From assembly GCA_001602455.1 (NCBI GenBank), contig CP012157.1, positions 57,733-121,732 of the forward strand: a DNA stretch of 64,000 bases. Reading direction: 5' to 3'. The notes beneath the pieces are model-generated. The model searched no databases, was not told the DNA's origin, and worked only from the letters and a program-made list of their open reading frames with translations. A program made the translations under genes and the position numbers. The DNA comes from Betaproteobacteria bacterium UKL13-2 (lineage in GTDB: Bacteria; Pseudomonadota; Gammaproteobacteria; Burkholderiales; Usitatibacteraceae). Positions 46,960 through 56,129 of this stretch are shown here, one piece after another; positions within the stretch are counted from its first letter, which is position 1; each line of letters opens with the position of its first letter.

Positions 46960-47137
46960 GAATTTGAGCGTTCGCTTGCGGCTTACATCCTTTGAACCAA
47001 TAGACTATAAGTCAATGGTTGCGTGCTCAAGTGCTGCTGTTGTGATCGCCCCACGCGGGTGAACCTTAAGGCAGTCGGCGTGCTTCCTCCCTTGAACCTC
47101 GCGTTCAAGGTGCGGCTTCAAGCGAACACTCAAGTTC
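46960..47137 (+). ncRNA. ssrS: 6S RNA
   Basis: 6S RNA binds sigma-70 RNA polymerase and represses transcription in stationary phase. The closing stem is GAATTTGAGCGTTCGCTTG (46960–46978) pairing with CAAGCGAACACTCAAGTTC (47119–47137), using only Watson-Crick and G-U pairs. The inner CCTTGAACCTCGCGTTCAAGG matches the conserved E. coli CCTTGAACCAAGGGTTCAAGG hairpin. A T-rich run follows at 47141. Position right after zapA is classic for ssrS. The exact ends are estimated. Confidence 0.92.
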
Positions 47138-47154
47138 ACCTTTATTTTTCCCCA

Positions 47155-47631
47155 ATGGCGTATTGGTTAATGAAATCGGAGCCGTCGGAGTTTTCGATTG
47201 ACGATCTCGTCAAGGCGAAAAATCAAACGGTTGCTTGGTTTGGCGTGCGTAACTATCTTGCGCGCAACTACATGCGCGACCTCATGAAAGTCGGCGATGA
47301 GGTTTTGTTTTACCACTCATCTTGCCCCGAGCCCGGCATTGCTGGGCTGGCAAAAGTGTCGTCGATGCCATATCCAGATGAGACGCAGTGGGACAAAAAA
47401 AGTAAATACTTTGATGCCAAGTCAACACAAGAAAATCCGCGATGGATGCTGGTTGATGTGCAACTCGCAAAAAAAACGCGGCTATTGTCGCTGGCCGATT
47501 TACGCGAAACGCGTGGACTTGAGAGCATGATTATTCTCCAGCGCGGCAATCGGTTGTCGATCACGCCAATCACGCCTGCCGAATGGAAGATCGTCGCCAA
47601 GCTGCTCGATGGAAATTCGAAATCGGCGTGA
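47155..47631 (+). CDS. EVE-domain protein
   Basis: This 158-residue PUA-like EVE protein starts MAYWLMKSEPSEFSIDDL and has WFGVRNYLARNYMR, DEVLFYHSSCPEPGIAGLA and PRWMLVDVQ. EVE domains bind modified bases in RNA or DNA; the cellular role of this common betaproteobacterial member is unclear. ATG 47155 fits the family; the longer frame upstream overlaps the 6S RNA. It is the gene normally found next to zapA/6S in betaproteobacteria. Confidence 0.92.
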   Translation: MAYWLMKSEPSEFSIDDLVKAKNQTVAWFGVRNYLARNYMRDLMKVGDEVLFYHSSCPEPGIAGLAKVSSMPYPDETQWDKKSKYFDAKSTQENPRWMLVDVQLAKKTRLLSLADLRETRGLESMIILQRGNRLSITPITPAEWKIVAKLLDGNSKSA

Positions 47632-48517
47632 CAACCCAATCTCGCCCTTAAACTCGCCCCTCTCGTTCTTAACCTCGTTCTTTACTCGCCCTACCCCTTC
47701 TCTGCATCCCGAACTTCAATACTTGTTGATCTACTTGCTCGCGGGCTGCTTCGTGGGGTTTTTTGCGGGCCTCTTGGGTATTGGCGGGGGAGCAGTGATG
47801 GTGCCCATCCTCTCGTTGACGTTTGTGGCACGGGGGTTCTCATCCGAACACGTCATTCACATGGCGCTCGCAACATCGATGGCGACCATCCTTCCCGGCG
47901 CCTTTGCCAGTGCGCGTACGCACCACGGTCTCGGCGCGGTGAACTGGGCTGTCGTTCGACAAATGGTCCCAGGTATCTTGATTGGCACCTTCTCGGGCAC
48001 CGTGTTCGCCTATTTTGCCAATACGGCTTTTCTAAAGTCGTTCTTCGTCGCGTTTATCTGCTTCCTCGCGTTTCAGATGGCATTTGGGGTCAAACTCGCT
48101 TCGCGGTTTCAGCGCGGACGCGGGCTACCGGGTTGGCTCGGCATGGCTTTTTTTGGTGCTGTCATGGGATTTGTATCGGCACTCGCGGGGATCGGCGGCG
48201 CAGTGTTGAGCATCCTGTTTTTGACATGGTGCAACGTCCGAATGCATGAAGCCATCGGTACAGCCGCCGCCATTGGGCTGCCGCTTGCACTGGCCGGCAC
48301 TGTTGGATTTATCGTAACCGGGTTGACCGACCACGCGCTACCGAATTGGAGTATCGGCTACGTTTATCTACCCGCATTCTTCGGCATGGCTCTCACGAGT
48401 TTCTTCGTCGCGCCCTACGGCGCAAGACTTGCCCACCGCCTGCCCGTCGATACGCTCAAGAAAGTATTTATGTTGTTCCTGATCGGCCTCGCGATCAAGA
48501 TGGCCGTGTCGGTATAA
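47609..48517 (+). CDS. TauE/SafE-family sulfite exporter-like membrane protein
   Basis: This 302-residue protein has about eight membrane segments with repeated Gly-rich motifs FAGLLGIGGGAVMVPIL and SALAGIGGAVLSILF, the hallmark of TauE/SafE anion transporters. The substrate (sulfite, sulfoacetate or another anion) is not readable. The frame opens at ATG 47609, inside the EVE gene; the conserved part begins near LLIYLLAGCFVG, so a later non-ATG start is possible. Confidence 0.85.
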   Translation: MEIRNRRDNPISPLNSPLSFLTSFFTRPTPSLHPELQYLLIYLLAGCFVGFFAGLLGIGGGAVMVPILSLTFVARGFSSEHVIHMALATSMATILPGAFASARTHHGLGAVNWAVVRQMVPGILIGTFSGTVFAYFANTAFLKSFFVAFICFLAFQMAFGVKLASRFQRGRGLPGWLGMAFFGAVMGFVSALAGIGGAVLSILFLTWCNVRMHEAIGTAAAIGLPLALAGTVGFIVTGLTDHALPNWSIGYVYLPAFFGMALTSFFVAPYGARLAHRLPVDTLKKVFMLFLIGLAIKMAVSV

Positions 48518-48523
48518 ATCAAC

Positions 48524-49681
48524 CTACAAACCGTTCCATTCGCGCATGATGCGCTCGAATATCTCGACCGATTCATCTAATCGTCTGATTGAACACCACT
48601 CGTCGGTCTGGTGGGCAAGCTCTGGCTGGCCCGGCCCAAGAATAATCGTCGGCACAGCGCCACAACCGTTCGCGACATAACCTCGCTTCAAGTCGGCGCC
48701 GTCGGTTGAAAACATGATGGTCTGTGGCGCAGCGATTGAGGGCTTTTCATCCGCAAAGGGCGTGCATGCGGCGAAGACGCTTTCAATCCATTCGTCTGGC
48801 TCTGAATAAAGCGGAGGGGTCTCGACAATTTTGTGCAACGTGCCAAGGTCCCCGATCAAGGTTTGAATTGAATGGCACAGGTGTACATGGTCAATGCCCG
48901 GAACGGTGCGCATGTCTACTGTCATCTTCACCGAGTCGGGGACTGAGTTCGTATTCAGTCCGCCATGGATGGTGGCGAGGTTCATGGTGGGCTTGCCCAT
49001 TACGTGGTGGCAATCGGTTCCGCAGTGGTGTTTCCAGTCGAAGTGCTCAAGCTCACTCACGACCTTGTTCATCTTCAAAATCGCGTTCTCGCCTTGTTCA
49101 GGCATCGACGCGTGTGCGGTCTTGCCACGGCTTTCGATTTCAACCCAAATCAACCCTTTGTGACCGACGTACGGATAGTTGGCGGTGGGCTCAGCGACCA
49201 CGATCGCACCTGCGCGATCGAGCAGCTTGGTGTCAGCGAGAAACTTTGCCCCTTCGCAGCCAACTTCTTCCGAGGCAGTCAATACTAGAGTGACTCCCGG
49301 CTTATCCCTCAAGTGCGGTGCAAGGTTAATTGCGGCGACCACGGATGCGGCAATTCCACTCTTCATGTCGGTTGAACCACGTCCAAACACCCGATCGCCA
49401 TCGGTCTCGCCCGCGAACGGGTCGCGTATCCATTTGGCGGCTCCAAGCGGAACAATATCAATGTGACCAGTGAAACAAATCGGCGGTTTGTCTTGCCGCC
49501 CACCGATGGTGGCGATCACACTCGTGCGCGCCTCAGCAAACTCGTGATACGTGACGCTGAAGCCTGCCGCCTCCAGCCGATTGCCAAGATGCCGTGCACA
49601 ATCCCGCTCCATTCCGGGCGGGTTGATAGTGTTGTAGTGCAGCAGATCGCGGGTCAGTTGCAGAGTTGCGGAAGTAGACAT
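48524..49681 (-). CDS. M20-family metallopeptidase (ArgE/DapE-like)
   Basis: This 385-residue dinuclear zinc hydrolase shows FTGHIDIVPLG (zinc His and catalytic Asp), GRGSTDMKSG (bridging Asp), TASEEVGCEG (catalytic Glu pair) and VAEPT. It is similar to acetylornithine deacetylase and succinyl-diaminopimelate desuccinylase, which cannot be told apart here. It ends 7 bases from the convergent TauE gene. Start MSTSATLQLTRDLL. Confidence 0.87.
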   Translation of the reverse strand: MSTSATLQLTRDLLHYNTINPPGMERDCARHLGNRLEAAGFSVTYHEFAEARTSVIATIGGRQDKPPICFTGHIDIVPLGAAKWIRDPFAGETDGDRVFGRGSTDMKSGIAASVVAAINLAPHLRDKPGVTLVLTASEEVGCEGAKFLADTKLLDRAGAIVVAEPTANYPYVGHKGLIWVEIESRGKTAHASMPEQGENAILKMNKVVSELEHFDWKHHCGTDCHHVMGKPTMNLATIHGGLNTNSVPDSVKMTVDMRTVPGIDHVHLCHSIQTLIGDLGTLHKIVETPPLYSEPDEWIESVFAACTPFADEKPSIAAPQTIMFSTDGADLKRGYVANGCGAVPTIILGPGQPELAHQTDEWCSIRRLDESVEIFERIMREWNGL

Positions 49682-49744
49682 AGCGTGGCGGTCGGAAGTA
49701 GAACCCGCATCTTAGCAAACGCTGTTGAGTCTCTGCGTTGCGGT

Positions 49745-50386
49745 TTATTTCAATGAAAATCTGGCGAGCGCTTCGTCGAGCTGCGCACGATCATAGCGAT
49801 AGCTGCTCTTGGGAAATGTGCTTAACCGCTGTGATTGGGAGTCGAACAAGGTTATTTCTACCGGCGCGTCGTCGAATGTGATGTCATAGCGAACGAGCGC
49901 TTGTGCGATGCCAGTCCCCGTTGTGGCACCACCGTGGGACTCAAACACGACATCGTCATTGATCAAAAACATTTCGAATGTCTTCGCCTCAACCCCAACG
50001 AGGTCGAGTTCGATTGCGCTGAATTCATTCGCAGACCCGGTCAGAACAGGACCGCTAATCCACGGTGAAAATGGCCGCAGCCATTGCATTGCGCGAATTG
50101 CTGCCTCACGCAGCGCTGCAAGTGCGCGTGGTTGCTCCGCCGTCGAATACAGTGCGTGGTGTTCGTGAAGGGCTTGATCGACTTCTATCTGGTTCGGCAG
50201 CAACGCATGTTTGCCCACGCCAAGCTGTTGAGCGGCTTTGCGAGCGGCATCGTGGTGCTCGGCCAGACCCTCCGCAATCAGGCGGGCAGCGGTTTGTGCG
50301 ATCGATGTTTTGCCATGCTCATGCCGAACCCGAGTCGTCGGGACACGTAGCGGCTCATCTGGTGCTTGGCGACGGCGGGAGGTCAT
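49745..50386 (-). CDS. Conserved-looking hypothetical protein, weak nucleotidyltransferase-like motif
   Basis: This 213-residue protein opens with TAARLIAEGLAEHHDAARKAAQQLG, then IEVDQALHEHHALY and LRPFSPWISGPVLTGSANEFSAIELDLVG. The GS followed by ELD resembles the short GSx(n)DxD core of minimal nucleotidyltransferases, but the spacing is tight and a third acidic residue is not obvious. No membrane segment is seen. It sits between the M20 gene and mrcA. I recall similar unnamed proteins in proteobacteria but cannot name the family. Confidence 0.6.
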   Translation of the reverse strand: MTSRRRQAPDEPLRVPTTRVRHEHGKTSIAQTAARLIAEGLAEHHDAARKAAQQLGVGKHALLPNQIEVDQALHEHHALYSTAEQPRALAALREAAIRAMQWLRPFSPWISGPVLTGSANEFSAIELDLVGVEAKTFEMFLINDDVVFESHGGATTGTGIAQALVRYDITFDDAPVEITLFDSQSQRLSTFPKSSYRYDRAQLDEALARFSLK

Positions 50387-50464
50387 GCGTTTCCTAACCT
50401 GAATACTTCACAGCTTGCACACTCTTCCGGTCTCGAACGCGCCTCCATGAAACGGGCAAGCTAA

Positions 50465-52792
50465 TCAGAAAATTTGATTTTTGACTTCTTCGGAAGGTTT
50501 ATTCGCCTCGCGAAGCGCAGATGGACCTTCGCCAACGCTACCGATATTTTCAACGTAAACATAATCAGTTGCAGGTTTACCGTCTTTTCCTTCGCCGCCC
50601 AGCGCAATCACGGAAACGCCGGGCGGCGGGGAAAATGGCGACTCCTGAATACCCTTCATGCTGCGCCCCATGTAGTACATCCAAATTGGCAGCGCGGCCT
50701 GTCCTCCAGTTTCGCTGTTGCCAAGGTCGGTGGGATTGTCATAACCAATCCATGCAACCCCCACTTGCGTTGAACTAAATCCGGCGAACCACGCATCAAT
50801 GTGGTCATTGGTGGTGCCCGTCTTTCCTGCAAGATCGTTACGACCCAAGCTCATGGCGCGTGCCGCCGTTCCATAGCGGACAATATCGCGCATCATCGAA
50901 CTCATAATAAACGCATTGCGCGGGTCAATGACTCGTTTGGCTGCATTGGTAGCAGCCTTGTCTGTCGTGGCACGCTTGGGATTGGCTTCAAACAAAACAT
51001 TGCCCTTGTCATCGGTAATCTTTGCAATGAAGTAGGGCGTGATGCGGAAGCCCCCGTTGGCAAATACGGCGTAGCCCCCCGCCATTTGCAGTGGCGTGGC
51101 GGAGCCTGCACCAAGCGCCATGGTGAGATACGCCGGATGTTGTTTGGCCTCGAACCCAAATCGAGTGATGTAGTCCTGCGCATACTGTGGCGTAATTGCC
51201 TGCAAGACGCGGATGGAAACCATATTCTTCGATTTAGCGAGCGCCTGTCGTAAACGCATCGGCCCCTCGTACTTGCCATCATAGTTCTTGGGTTCCCAAA
51301 CCTCGCCACTGTTGCGCCCTGGGTCAAACACGATGGGCGCATCATTGACGACTGTTGCGGGCGTGAATCCCTTTTCAAGCGCAGCCGAGTAAATGAAGGG
51401 CTTGAACGATGAGCCAGGCTGTCGCATCGCCTGAGTAACGCGGTTGTACTTATTCGCAGCAAAGTCATATCCACCCGCAAGCGCACGGATCGCGCCGTTA
51501 TATGGATCAATCGAAACAAACGCCGCCTCGACTTTGGGTAGTTGTGCAATCATCGGTGCGCCTTTGTCATCGAGCCCGATGCGTATGATGGAACCACGGA
51601 TAATTTTTCCAGGGCCCGCTTTTTCGGCGAGGGCGCGCACGGCAAATTTGAGGTTGTCGCCGGTCATTGTCACGGTTTCGCCACGTTTGGTTAGGGCAAC
51701 AACTTGCTTGTTATCTGCCGCAATCACGATCGCCGGCATGAGGTCGCCAATAATCTCGCGCTCGGCGAGCGCGTCTTCGATTGCCTCGTCTGCGTCTTGC
51801 TTTTTTCCCGGCAAGTCGATGAACCCCTCCGGACCACGATAGCCATGGCGACGGTCATACTCCATTACCCCTTTGCGGAGGGCAATCGTCGCGGCTTCTT
51901 GGTCGGCTTTGCGGACGGTCGTGGTGACACGGATGCCGCTGACGTAGGCTTTGTCACCGTATTGTTCAAAGATCTCTTGGCGAGCCATTTCGGCGACGTG
52001 TTCGCCGCTAACCGTATACATCTGGCGCTCGCGATTGAACTTCAGTACCTCTGCGCGTGCGGCGGCAAGTTTTGCGTCGTCAAGAAACTTCAGCTCTCCC
52101 ATACGGCGCAAAACATATTGTTGTCTGAGGGTTGCCCGCTTTAGGTCATTGAACGGGTTATACAGGGAGGGTGCCTTTGGCAATCCCGCGAGCATTGCGG
52201 CTTCCGCAGCCGAGATTTGTGCAACGTCTTTATTGAAATAGACCCGACTTGCCGTGGCAAAGCCGTGAGCACGGTTACCAAGAAAAATATGGTTTAAGTA
52301 GATTTCAAAAATCTGATCCTTCGACAAATTCGACTCAATCTTATAAGCAAGTAACCACTCCGAAACCTTTCGCGTGATTGTCACTTCGTTAGTCAGAAAG
52401 AAGTTTCGGGCGACTTGCTGCGTGATTGTCGATGCACCTCCCTTCGATTTACCCGCCATTAGTGCGGCTAGGCCAGCTCGTGTGAGACCCAACCAATCGA
52501 CGCCGCCGTGCTGGTAGAACCGCTCATCCTCAGCAGCCAAAATGGCCTGCTTCATGACCGGAGGGAAATCTTGGATTTTGACAAAGGAGCGCTTTTCCTC
52601 GCCAAACTCGCCAATCAAGTCGCCTTCAACTGTAAAGACTTTGAGTGGCAGCTTGGGGCGGTAGTCCGTCACCGCCTCGATCGACGGCAGGTTCGGGTAG
52701 AGCAAAACCAACGTCAGCGCCACAACGCCGAGGGCGACCAAAACAAGCGACCCCAACAGGATAAGGGGATAGAACCACCAACGGAGCACCAT
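50465..52792 (-). CDS. mrcA: Penicillin-binding protein 1A
   Basis: This 775-residue bifunctional PBP has an N-terminal membrane anchor, the transglycosylase domain with AEDERFYQHGGVDW and KGGASTITQQVARNFF, an OB-like insert, and the transpeptidase domain with SSFK (active-site Ser), SKN and KTGTTNDHIDAWF. It polymerises and crosslinks peptidoglycan. Length is typical for betaproteobacterial PBP1a. It is divergent from pilM, a conserved arrangement. Confidence 0.96.
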   Translation of the reverse strand: MVLRWWFYPLILLGSLVLVALGVVALTLVLLYPNLPSIEAVTDYRPKLPLKVFTVEGDLIGEFGEEKRSFVKIQDFPPVMKQAILAAEDERFYQHGGVDWLGLTRAGLAALMAGKSKGGASTITQQVARNFFLTNEVTITRKVSEWLLAYKIESNLSKDQIFEIYLNHIFLGNRAHGFATASRVYFNKDVAQISAAEAAMLAGLPKAPSLYNPFNDLKRATLRQQYVLRRMGELKFLDDAKLAAARAEVLKFNRERQMYTVSGEHVAEMARQEIFEQYGDKAYVSGIRVTTTVRKADQEAATIALRKGVMEYDRRHGYRGPEGFIDLPGKKQDADEAIEDALAEREIIGDLMPAIVIAADNKQVVALTKRGETVTMTGDNLKFAVRALAEKAGPGKIIRGSIIRIGLDDKGAPMIAQLPKVEAAFVSIDPYNGAIRALAGGYDFAANKYNRVTQAMRQPGSSFKPFIYSAALEKGFTPATVVNDAPIVFDPGRNSGEVWEPKNYDGKYEGPMRLRQALAKSKNMVSIRVLQAITPQYAQDYITRFGFEAKQHPAYLTMALGAGSATPLQMAGGYAVFANGGFRITPYFIAKITDDKGNVLFEANPKRATTDKAATNAAKRVIDPRNAFIMSSMMRDIVRYGTAARAMSLGRNDLAGKTGTTNDHIDAWFAGFSSTQVGVAWIGYDNPTDLGNSETGGQAALPIWMYYMGRSMKGIQESPFSPPPGVSVIALGGEGKDGKPATDYVYVENIGSVGEGPSALREANKPSEEVKNQIF

Positions 52793-53046
52793 GTGTTGAG
52801 GCTTGGGGCAGGTTTGCCGCCCAAGATTAGGGAATGTGGCCTAGATTATATCGACAGGCCTTCGTGCTAAAAACCGAACAGCCGACCAAAAATGGCAAAA
52901 ATCTGACGCCTCGCGTGGGTGGCAACGACGCTCGATTACGTCCGGTTTAGGTGGAACAACGTGCAAAATCGCGCTAAAATGCCCGTCTACCATCGGGCAA
53001 GCAATGTACTCAGCACCAAAAAAATGCTTTACTTGCCCGCTACTTG

Positions 53047-53075
53047 TTGACAAGATTTAATGTAAATTGTACACA
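53047..53075 (+). promoter_or_regulatory. Predicted sigma-70 promoter for pilM operon
   Basis: TTGACA at 53047–53052 with a 17-base spacer and TACACA at 53070–53075 points toward pilM. The 52793–53253 gap between mrcA and pilM has no gene. It also holds CGGGCAAGCAA at 52993 and a partner TACTTGCCCG near 53032, a possible hairpin. Confidence 0.5.
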
Positions 53076-53253
53076 TTGTAATCTCGGGGTGCCTCACCTA
53101 GGGAAGCCTCACGCAATTTAGGCACGTTGGTTTTAAGAAGCGTTTGTTCAGACGGCTTTCTGGATAAGCGCGGCGCATGGACAGACCATAAAAACGGCAT
53201 TTGCACAGCGATCATCGATTTAGCGCTGCCTACATGAAGGTATAGCCCCCCCC

Positions 53254-54348
53254 ATGCTTAAAGAAAAACTGGCGGATCAGTTCGAGTTCCTTCGCGCCAA
53301 GGCGCCCCCGCTCATCGGGGTAGACATCAGTTCGTCGTTTATCAAGATGGTCGAGCTCGTCGAAGCGGGCAAGGGTTATCGCGTCGAGCGGTACGTGGTG
53401 GAACCACTGCCCCACGACACGATTTCCGACGGAAACATCGTGAATATCGAAGCGGCGGGCGAAGTCATGAAGCGTGCGCACAAGCTACTTGGAACGCGCA
53501 TCAAGAACATTGCAATGGCCTTGCCTTCAGCAGCCGTGATTACTAAAAAGGTGTTGCTGAAGGCAAACCAGCGTGAAGAGGACATCGAGTACCAAGTCCA
53601 ATCTGAAGCGAACCAGTACATTCCTTTCAGTTTGGACGAGGTCAATCTTGATTTCCAAGTTATCGGCCCGGCCCCAGGGAGTGACGAGGAAGTTGAAGTC
53701 CTGATTGCGGCATCAAGAAAAGAAAAGATCGAGGACCGTGTCGCTGTCGCCGAAGCCGCAGGCCTTAAAACGATCGTGATGGATGTCGAATCATATGCGG
53801 CACTTGCTGCGTTTGACCTGATTAAAGGTGGAACGACGGGAATCGAAGACAAAGATGTCACGGCAATCGTCGATATTGGCGCACAAACCACGCGCGTAAC
53901 CGTGATGCATGAAGAGCAACAAGTGTATTCGCGTGAGCAGCAACTCGGCGGATACCAATTGACCCAAGACATTTCGCGGCAGTTCGGTATGCCAATAGAA
54001 GAAGCCGAAGTTGCGAAGAAGACGGGCGGGCTACCGGAAAATTATGGCCCTGATGTGCTGCAGCCATTCAACGAAAAAATTGCGCTAGAAATTTCCCGGG
54101 CGTTGCAGTTTTTCTTCACATCGACGCAGTTCAGCAAAGTAGACCATATCGTTTTGAGCGGCGGTTGCGCGAACCTGGAGGGCCTAGAAGAAATGGTCGC
54201 ACAGCGCACGCAAGCGCACACGGTGGTGGCAAACCCGTTTGCCAACATGGCATTGTCATCAAAGATTAAGCCGCGGCAGTTGAAGGTTGACGCGCCAGCG
54301 CTGATGATCGCGTGTGGATTAGCCATGAGAAGGTTCGACCCCTCATGA
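53254..54348 (+). CDS. pilM: Type IV pilus assembly protein PilM
   Basis: PilM is the cytoplasmic actin-like ATPase-fold protein that binds the PilN tail and links the pilus alignment complex to the motor. The 364-residue protein has IGVDISSSFIKMVEL, the phosphate-1-like loop, AIVDIGAQTTRVTVM, GGYQLTQDISRQF and VLSGGCANLEGLEE. It starts the pilMNOPQ operon and ends with an ATGA overlap with pilN. Confidence 0.96.
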   Translation: MLKEKLADQFEFLRAKAPPLIGVDISSSFIKMVELVEAGKGYRVERYVVEPLPHDTISDGNIVNIEAAGEVMKRAHKLLGTRIKNIAMALPSAAVITKKVLLKANQREEDIEYQVQSEANQYIPFSLDEVNLDFQVIGPAPGSDEEVEVLIAASRKEKIEDRVAVAEAAGLKTIVMDVESYAALAAFDLIKGGTTGIEDKDVTAIVDIGAQTTRVTVMHEEQQVYSREQQLGGYQLTQDISRQFGMPIEEAEVAKKTGGLPENYGPDVLQPFNEKIALEISRALQFFFTSTQFSKVDHIVLSGGCANLEGLEEMVAQRTQAHTVVANPFANMALSSKIKPRQLKVDAPALMIACGLAMRRFDPS

Positions 54349-54956
54349 TCCGCATTAACCTACTCCCGCACCGCGAGGCGAAGCGAAAAGCTCGCCAACA
54401 GCTACTCGTGATACTTGTCGGCCTGACCGCCACGCTTGCGCTTGCGATTGGAGGCCTGCTTTGGGTTGTCTTTAATACCCAAGTCGAGAACCAAAAAGGG
54501 CGAAATCAATACCTGAACGGTGAGATCGCTAAGCTCGATAAGCAGATCGAAGAAATTAAGAAAATCCGCGAAGAAACCGCATCGCTATTGGCAAAAAAAC
54601 AAGTGGTGGAGGGCTTGCAAATTAACCGTTCCGAGCCGGTCCATTTGCTCGACCAGATGTTGCGCCAACTCCCGGAGGGGCTCTATCTTAAGTCGATCCG
54701 GCAGACCGATAACAAGATTAACGTCACGGGCTACACGCAATCGCAAGCGCGTGTCTCGGCGTTCATGCGCAATATCGAAGCATCGCCATACCTCGAAAAC
54801 CCAAATCTGATTGAAATTAGGGCGGTCACGATTGCGAATCAGCGTGCCAATGAATTCAACCTTGATTTCTTCATCAAGCGCGAAAAAGCAGAGGAAAAGA
54901 CAGACAGAAAAGCTGGGCCTGGCGCTCCGGTCAAAGCACCGGAGAAAAAAGTATGA
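54345..54956 (+). CDS. pilN: Type IV pilus assembly protein PilN
   Basis: PilN is an inner-membrane protein with a short cytoplasmic tail. The 203-residue protein starts MIRINLLPHREAKRKARQQ; the INLLPHR motif binds PilM. One membrane segment (LLVILVGLTATLALAIGG, about residues 23–42), a coiled coil and a periplasmic domain follow. ATG 54345 overlaps the pilM stop; an upstream extension is not supported. It overlaps pilO by 4 bases. Confidence 0.95.
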   Translation: MIRINLLPHREAKRKARQQLLVILVGLTATLALAIGGLLWVVFNTQVENQKGRNQYLNGEIAKLDKQIEEIKKIREETASLLAKKQVVEGLQINRSEPVHLLDQMLRQLPEGLYLKSIRQTDNKINVTGYTQSQARVSAFMRNIEASPYLENPNLIEIRAVTIANQRANEFNLDFFIKREKAEEKTDRKAGPGAPVKAPEKKV

Positions 54957-55594
54957 ACCAGTGGATAGAACAACTAAAACAGCTAGACCCCAAGAATCCT
55001 AGCAACTGGCCGTGGCCATTTAGGGCGGGTGCGTTGCTCCTGCTGTTCATTGGCATCTTGGTGGCAGGCTGGTTCTTGCTGTTCAGCGAACAGCGCGCCG
55101 AACTCGATAAAGAACAACAAAAAGAAGTTGAACTGAAAAACACCTTTATTGAAAAGAAAAAGTTGGCTGTCAACCTAGAGGCTTATCAACAGCAACGTGC
55201 CGAAATCGAACAATCCTTCGGTGCACTCCTGAAGCAGCTTCCGACGAAGTCCGAAATTGAAGCGTTGATTATCGACATCAACCAAGCGGGTCTCGGTCGC
55301 GGTCTACAATTCGAGTTATTCAAGCCCGCGCAGAACGAGAACCTCACCGAGTTTTACGCCGAGAAGCCGGTTGACTTGAAGGTGACCGGTAGTTATCACG
55401 ACCTTGGCGCGTTTTCGAGTGACGTATCGAAGCTACCGCGCATTGTGCTGCTGAGCGATCTGAAGATCGAAAACCTGAAGGACGGCACCTTGTCGATGGA
55501 AGCAAAAGCAAAAACCTATCGATATCTCGACCCGGAAGAAATCGCCGCCCAGCGCAAAACCGCAAAGTCGCCCGCTAAACCGGGAGGCAAATGA
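54953..55594 (+). CDS. pilO: Type IV pilus assembly protein PilO
   Basis: PilO forms a heterodimer with PilN in the periplasm. The 213-residue protein has a short N-terminus, membrane segment LLLLFIGILVAGWFLLF (about residues 25–43), a coiled coil and the domain with LPTKSEIEALIIDINQAGLG and SYHDLGAFSSDVSKLPRIV. Both ends overlap neighbours by 4 bases. Confidence 0.95.
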   Translation: MNQWIEQLKQLDPKNPSNWPWPFRAGALLLLFIGILVAGWFLLFSEQRAELDKEQQKEVELKNTFIEKKKLAVNLEAYQQQRAEIEQSFGALLKQLPTKSEIEALIIDINQAGLGRGLQFELFKPAQNENLTEFYAEKPVDLKVTGSYHDLGAFSSDVSKLPRIVLLSDLKIENLKDGTLSMEAKAKTYRYLDPEEIAAQRKTAKSPAKPGGK

Positions 55595-56127
55595 TGACTA
55601 CCAATAAATCAAGGCTGGTTGTCGCGCTTGCGCTCTGCGCGACGCTGGTCGGTTGTGGAGAAGGCTTTTCAGACCTGCGAACCTTCGTAAAAGAATCCGA
55701 GAAGAATCTGCCTCGTAAGATTGAAGCGCTTCCGCAGGTGAAGCCGTTTACGCCATTCTCATATGAGGGTTTCGATCTACCTGATCCATTCAAGCCGAGA
55801 AAGCTCGCGATCAAACAAGAAAACGCGGGAGCCAATGCGCCTGATCTTAACCGCCGTAAAGAACCGCTTGAGGCGTTCCCATTGGAACAACTAAAGATGG
55901 TGGGTACGCTTAATCAGTCGGGCGTCATGTACGCGCTGGTACGCGCGGAACGTACCTTATACCAAGTCAAAAAAGGCAACTATCTCGGTCAAAACTTCGG
56001 CTTGATTGTCGATATCTCCGATTCCGAAATTAAACTGAAAGAAATCGTTCAGGATACCGCTGGCGACTGGGCAGAGCGCGAAAGTGTTTTACCGTTGCTT
56101 GAAGGCCCTGCTCCGGGAGGAAAATAG
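55591..56127 (+). CDS. pilP: Type IV pilus lipoprotein PilP
   Basis: PilP is the inner-membrane lipoprotein that connects PilNO to the PilQ secretin. The 178-residue precursor has a lipobox LVGCGEG (Cys near residue 22) and the HR-like domain: LEAFPLEQLKMVGTLNQ, ALVRAERTLYQVKKGNYLGQNFG. It starts at an ATG overlapping the pilO TGA, and pilQ begins 2 bases after its stop. Confidence 0.94.
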   Translation: MMTTNKSRLVVALALCATLVGCGEGFSDLRTFVKESEKNLPRKIEALPQVKPFTPFSYEGFDLPDPFKPRKLAIKQENAGANAPDLNRRKEPLEAFPLEQLKMVGTLNQSGVMYALVRAERTLYQVKKGNYLGQNFGLIVDISDSEIKLKEIVQDTAGDWAERESVLPLLEGPAPGGK

Positions 56128-56129
56128 AT

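Noticed and set aside
52980-53040. Fifth copy of the family A hairpin upstream of pilM
   Set aside because: GGGC-type arms are present but the sequence is too different from the other copies to group it with confidence.
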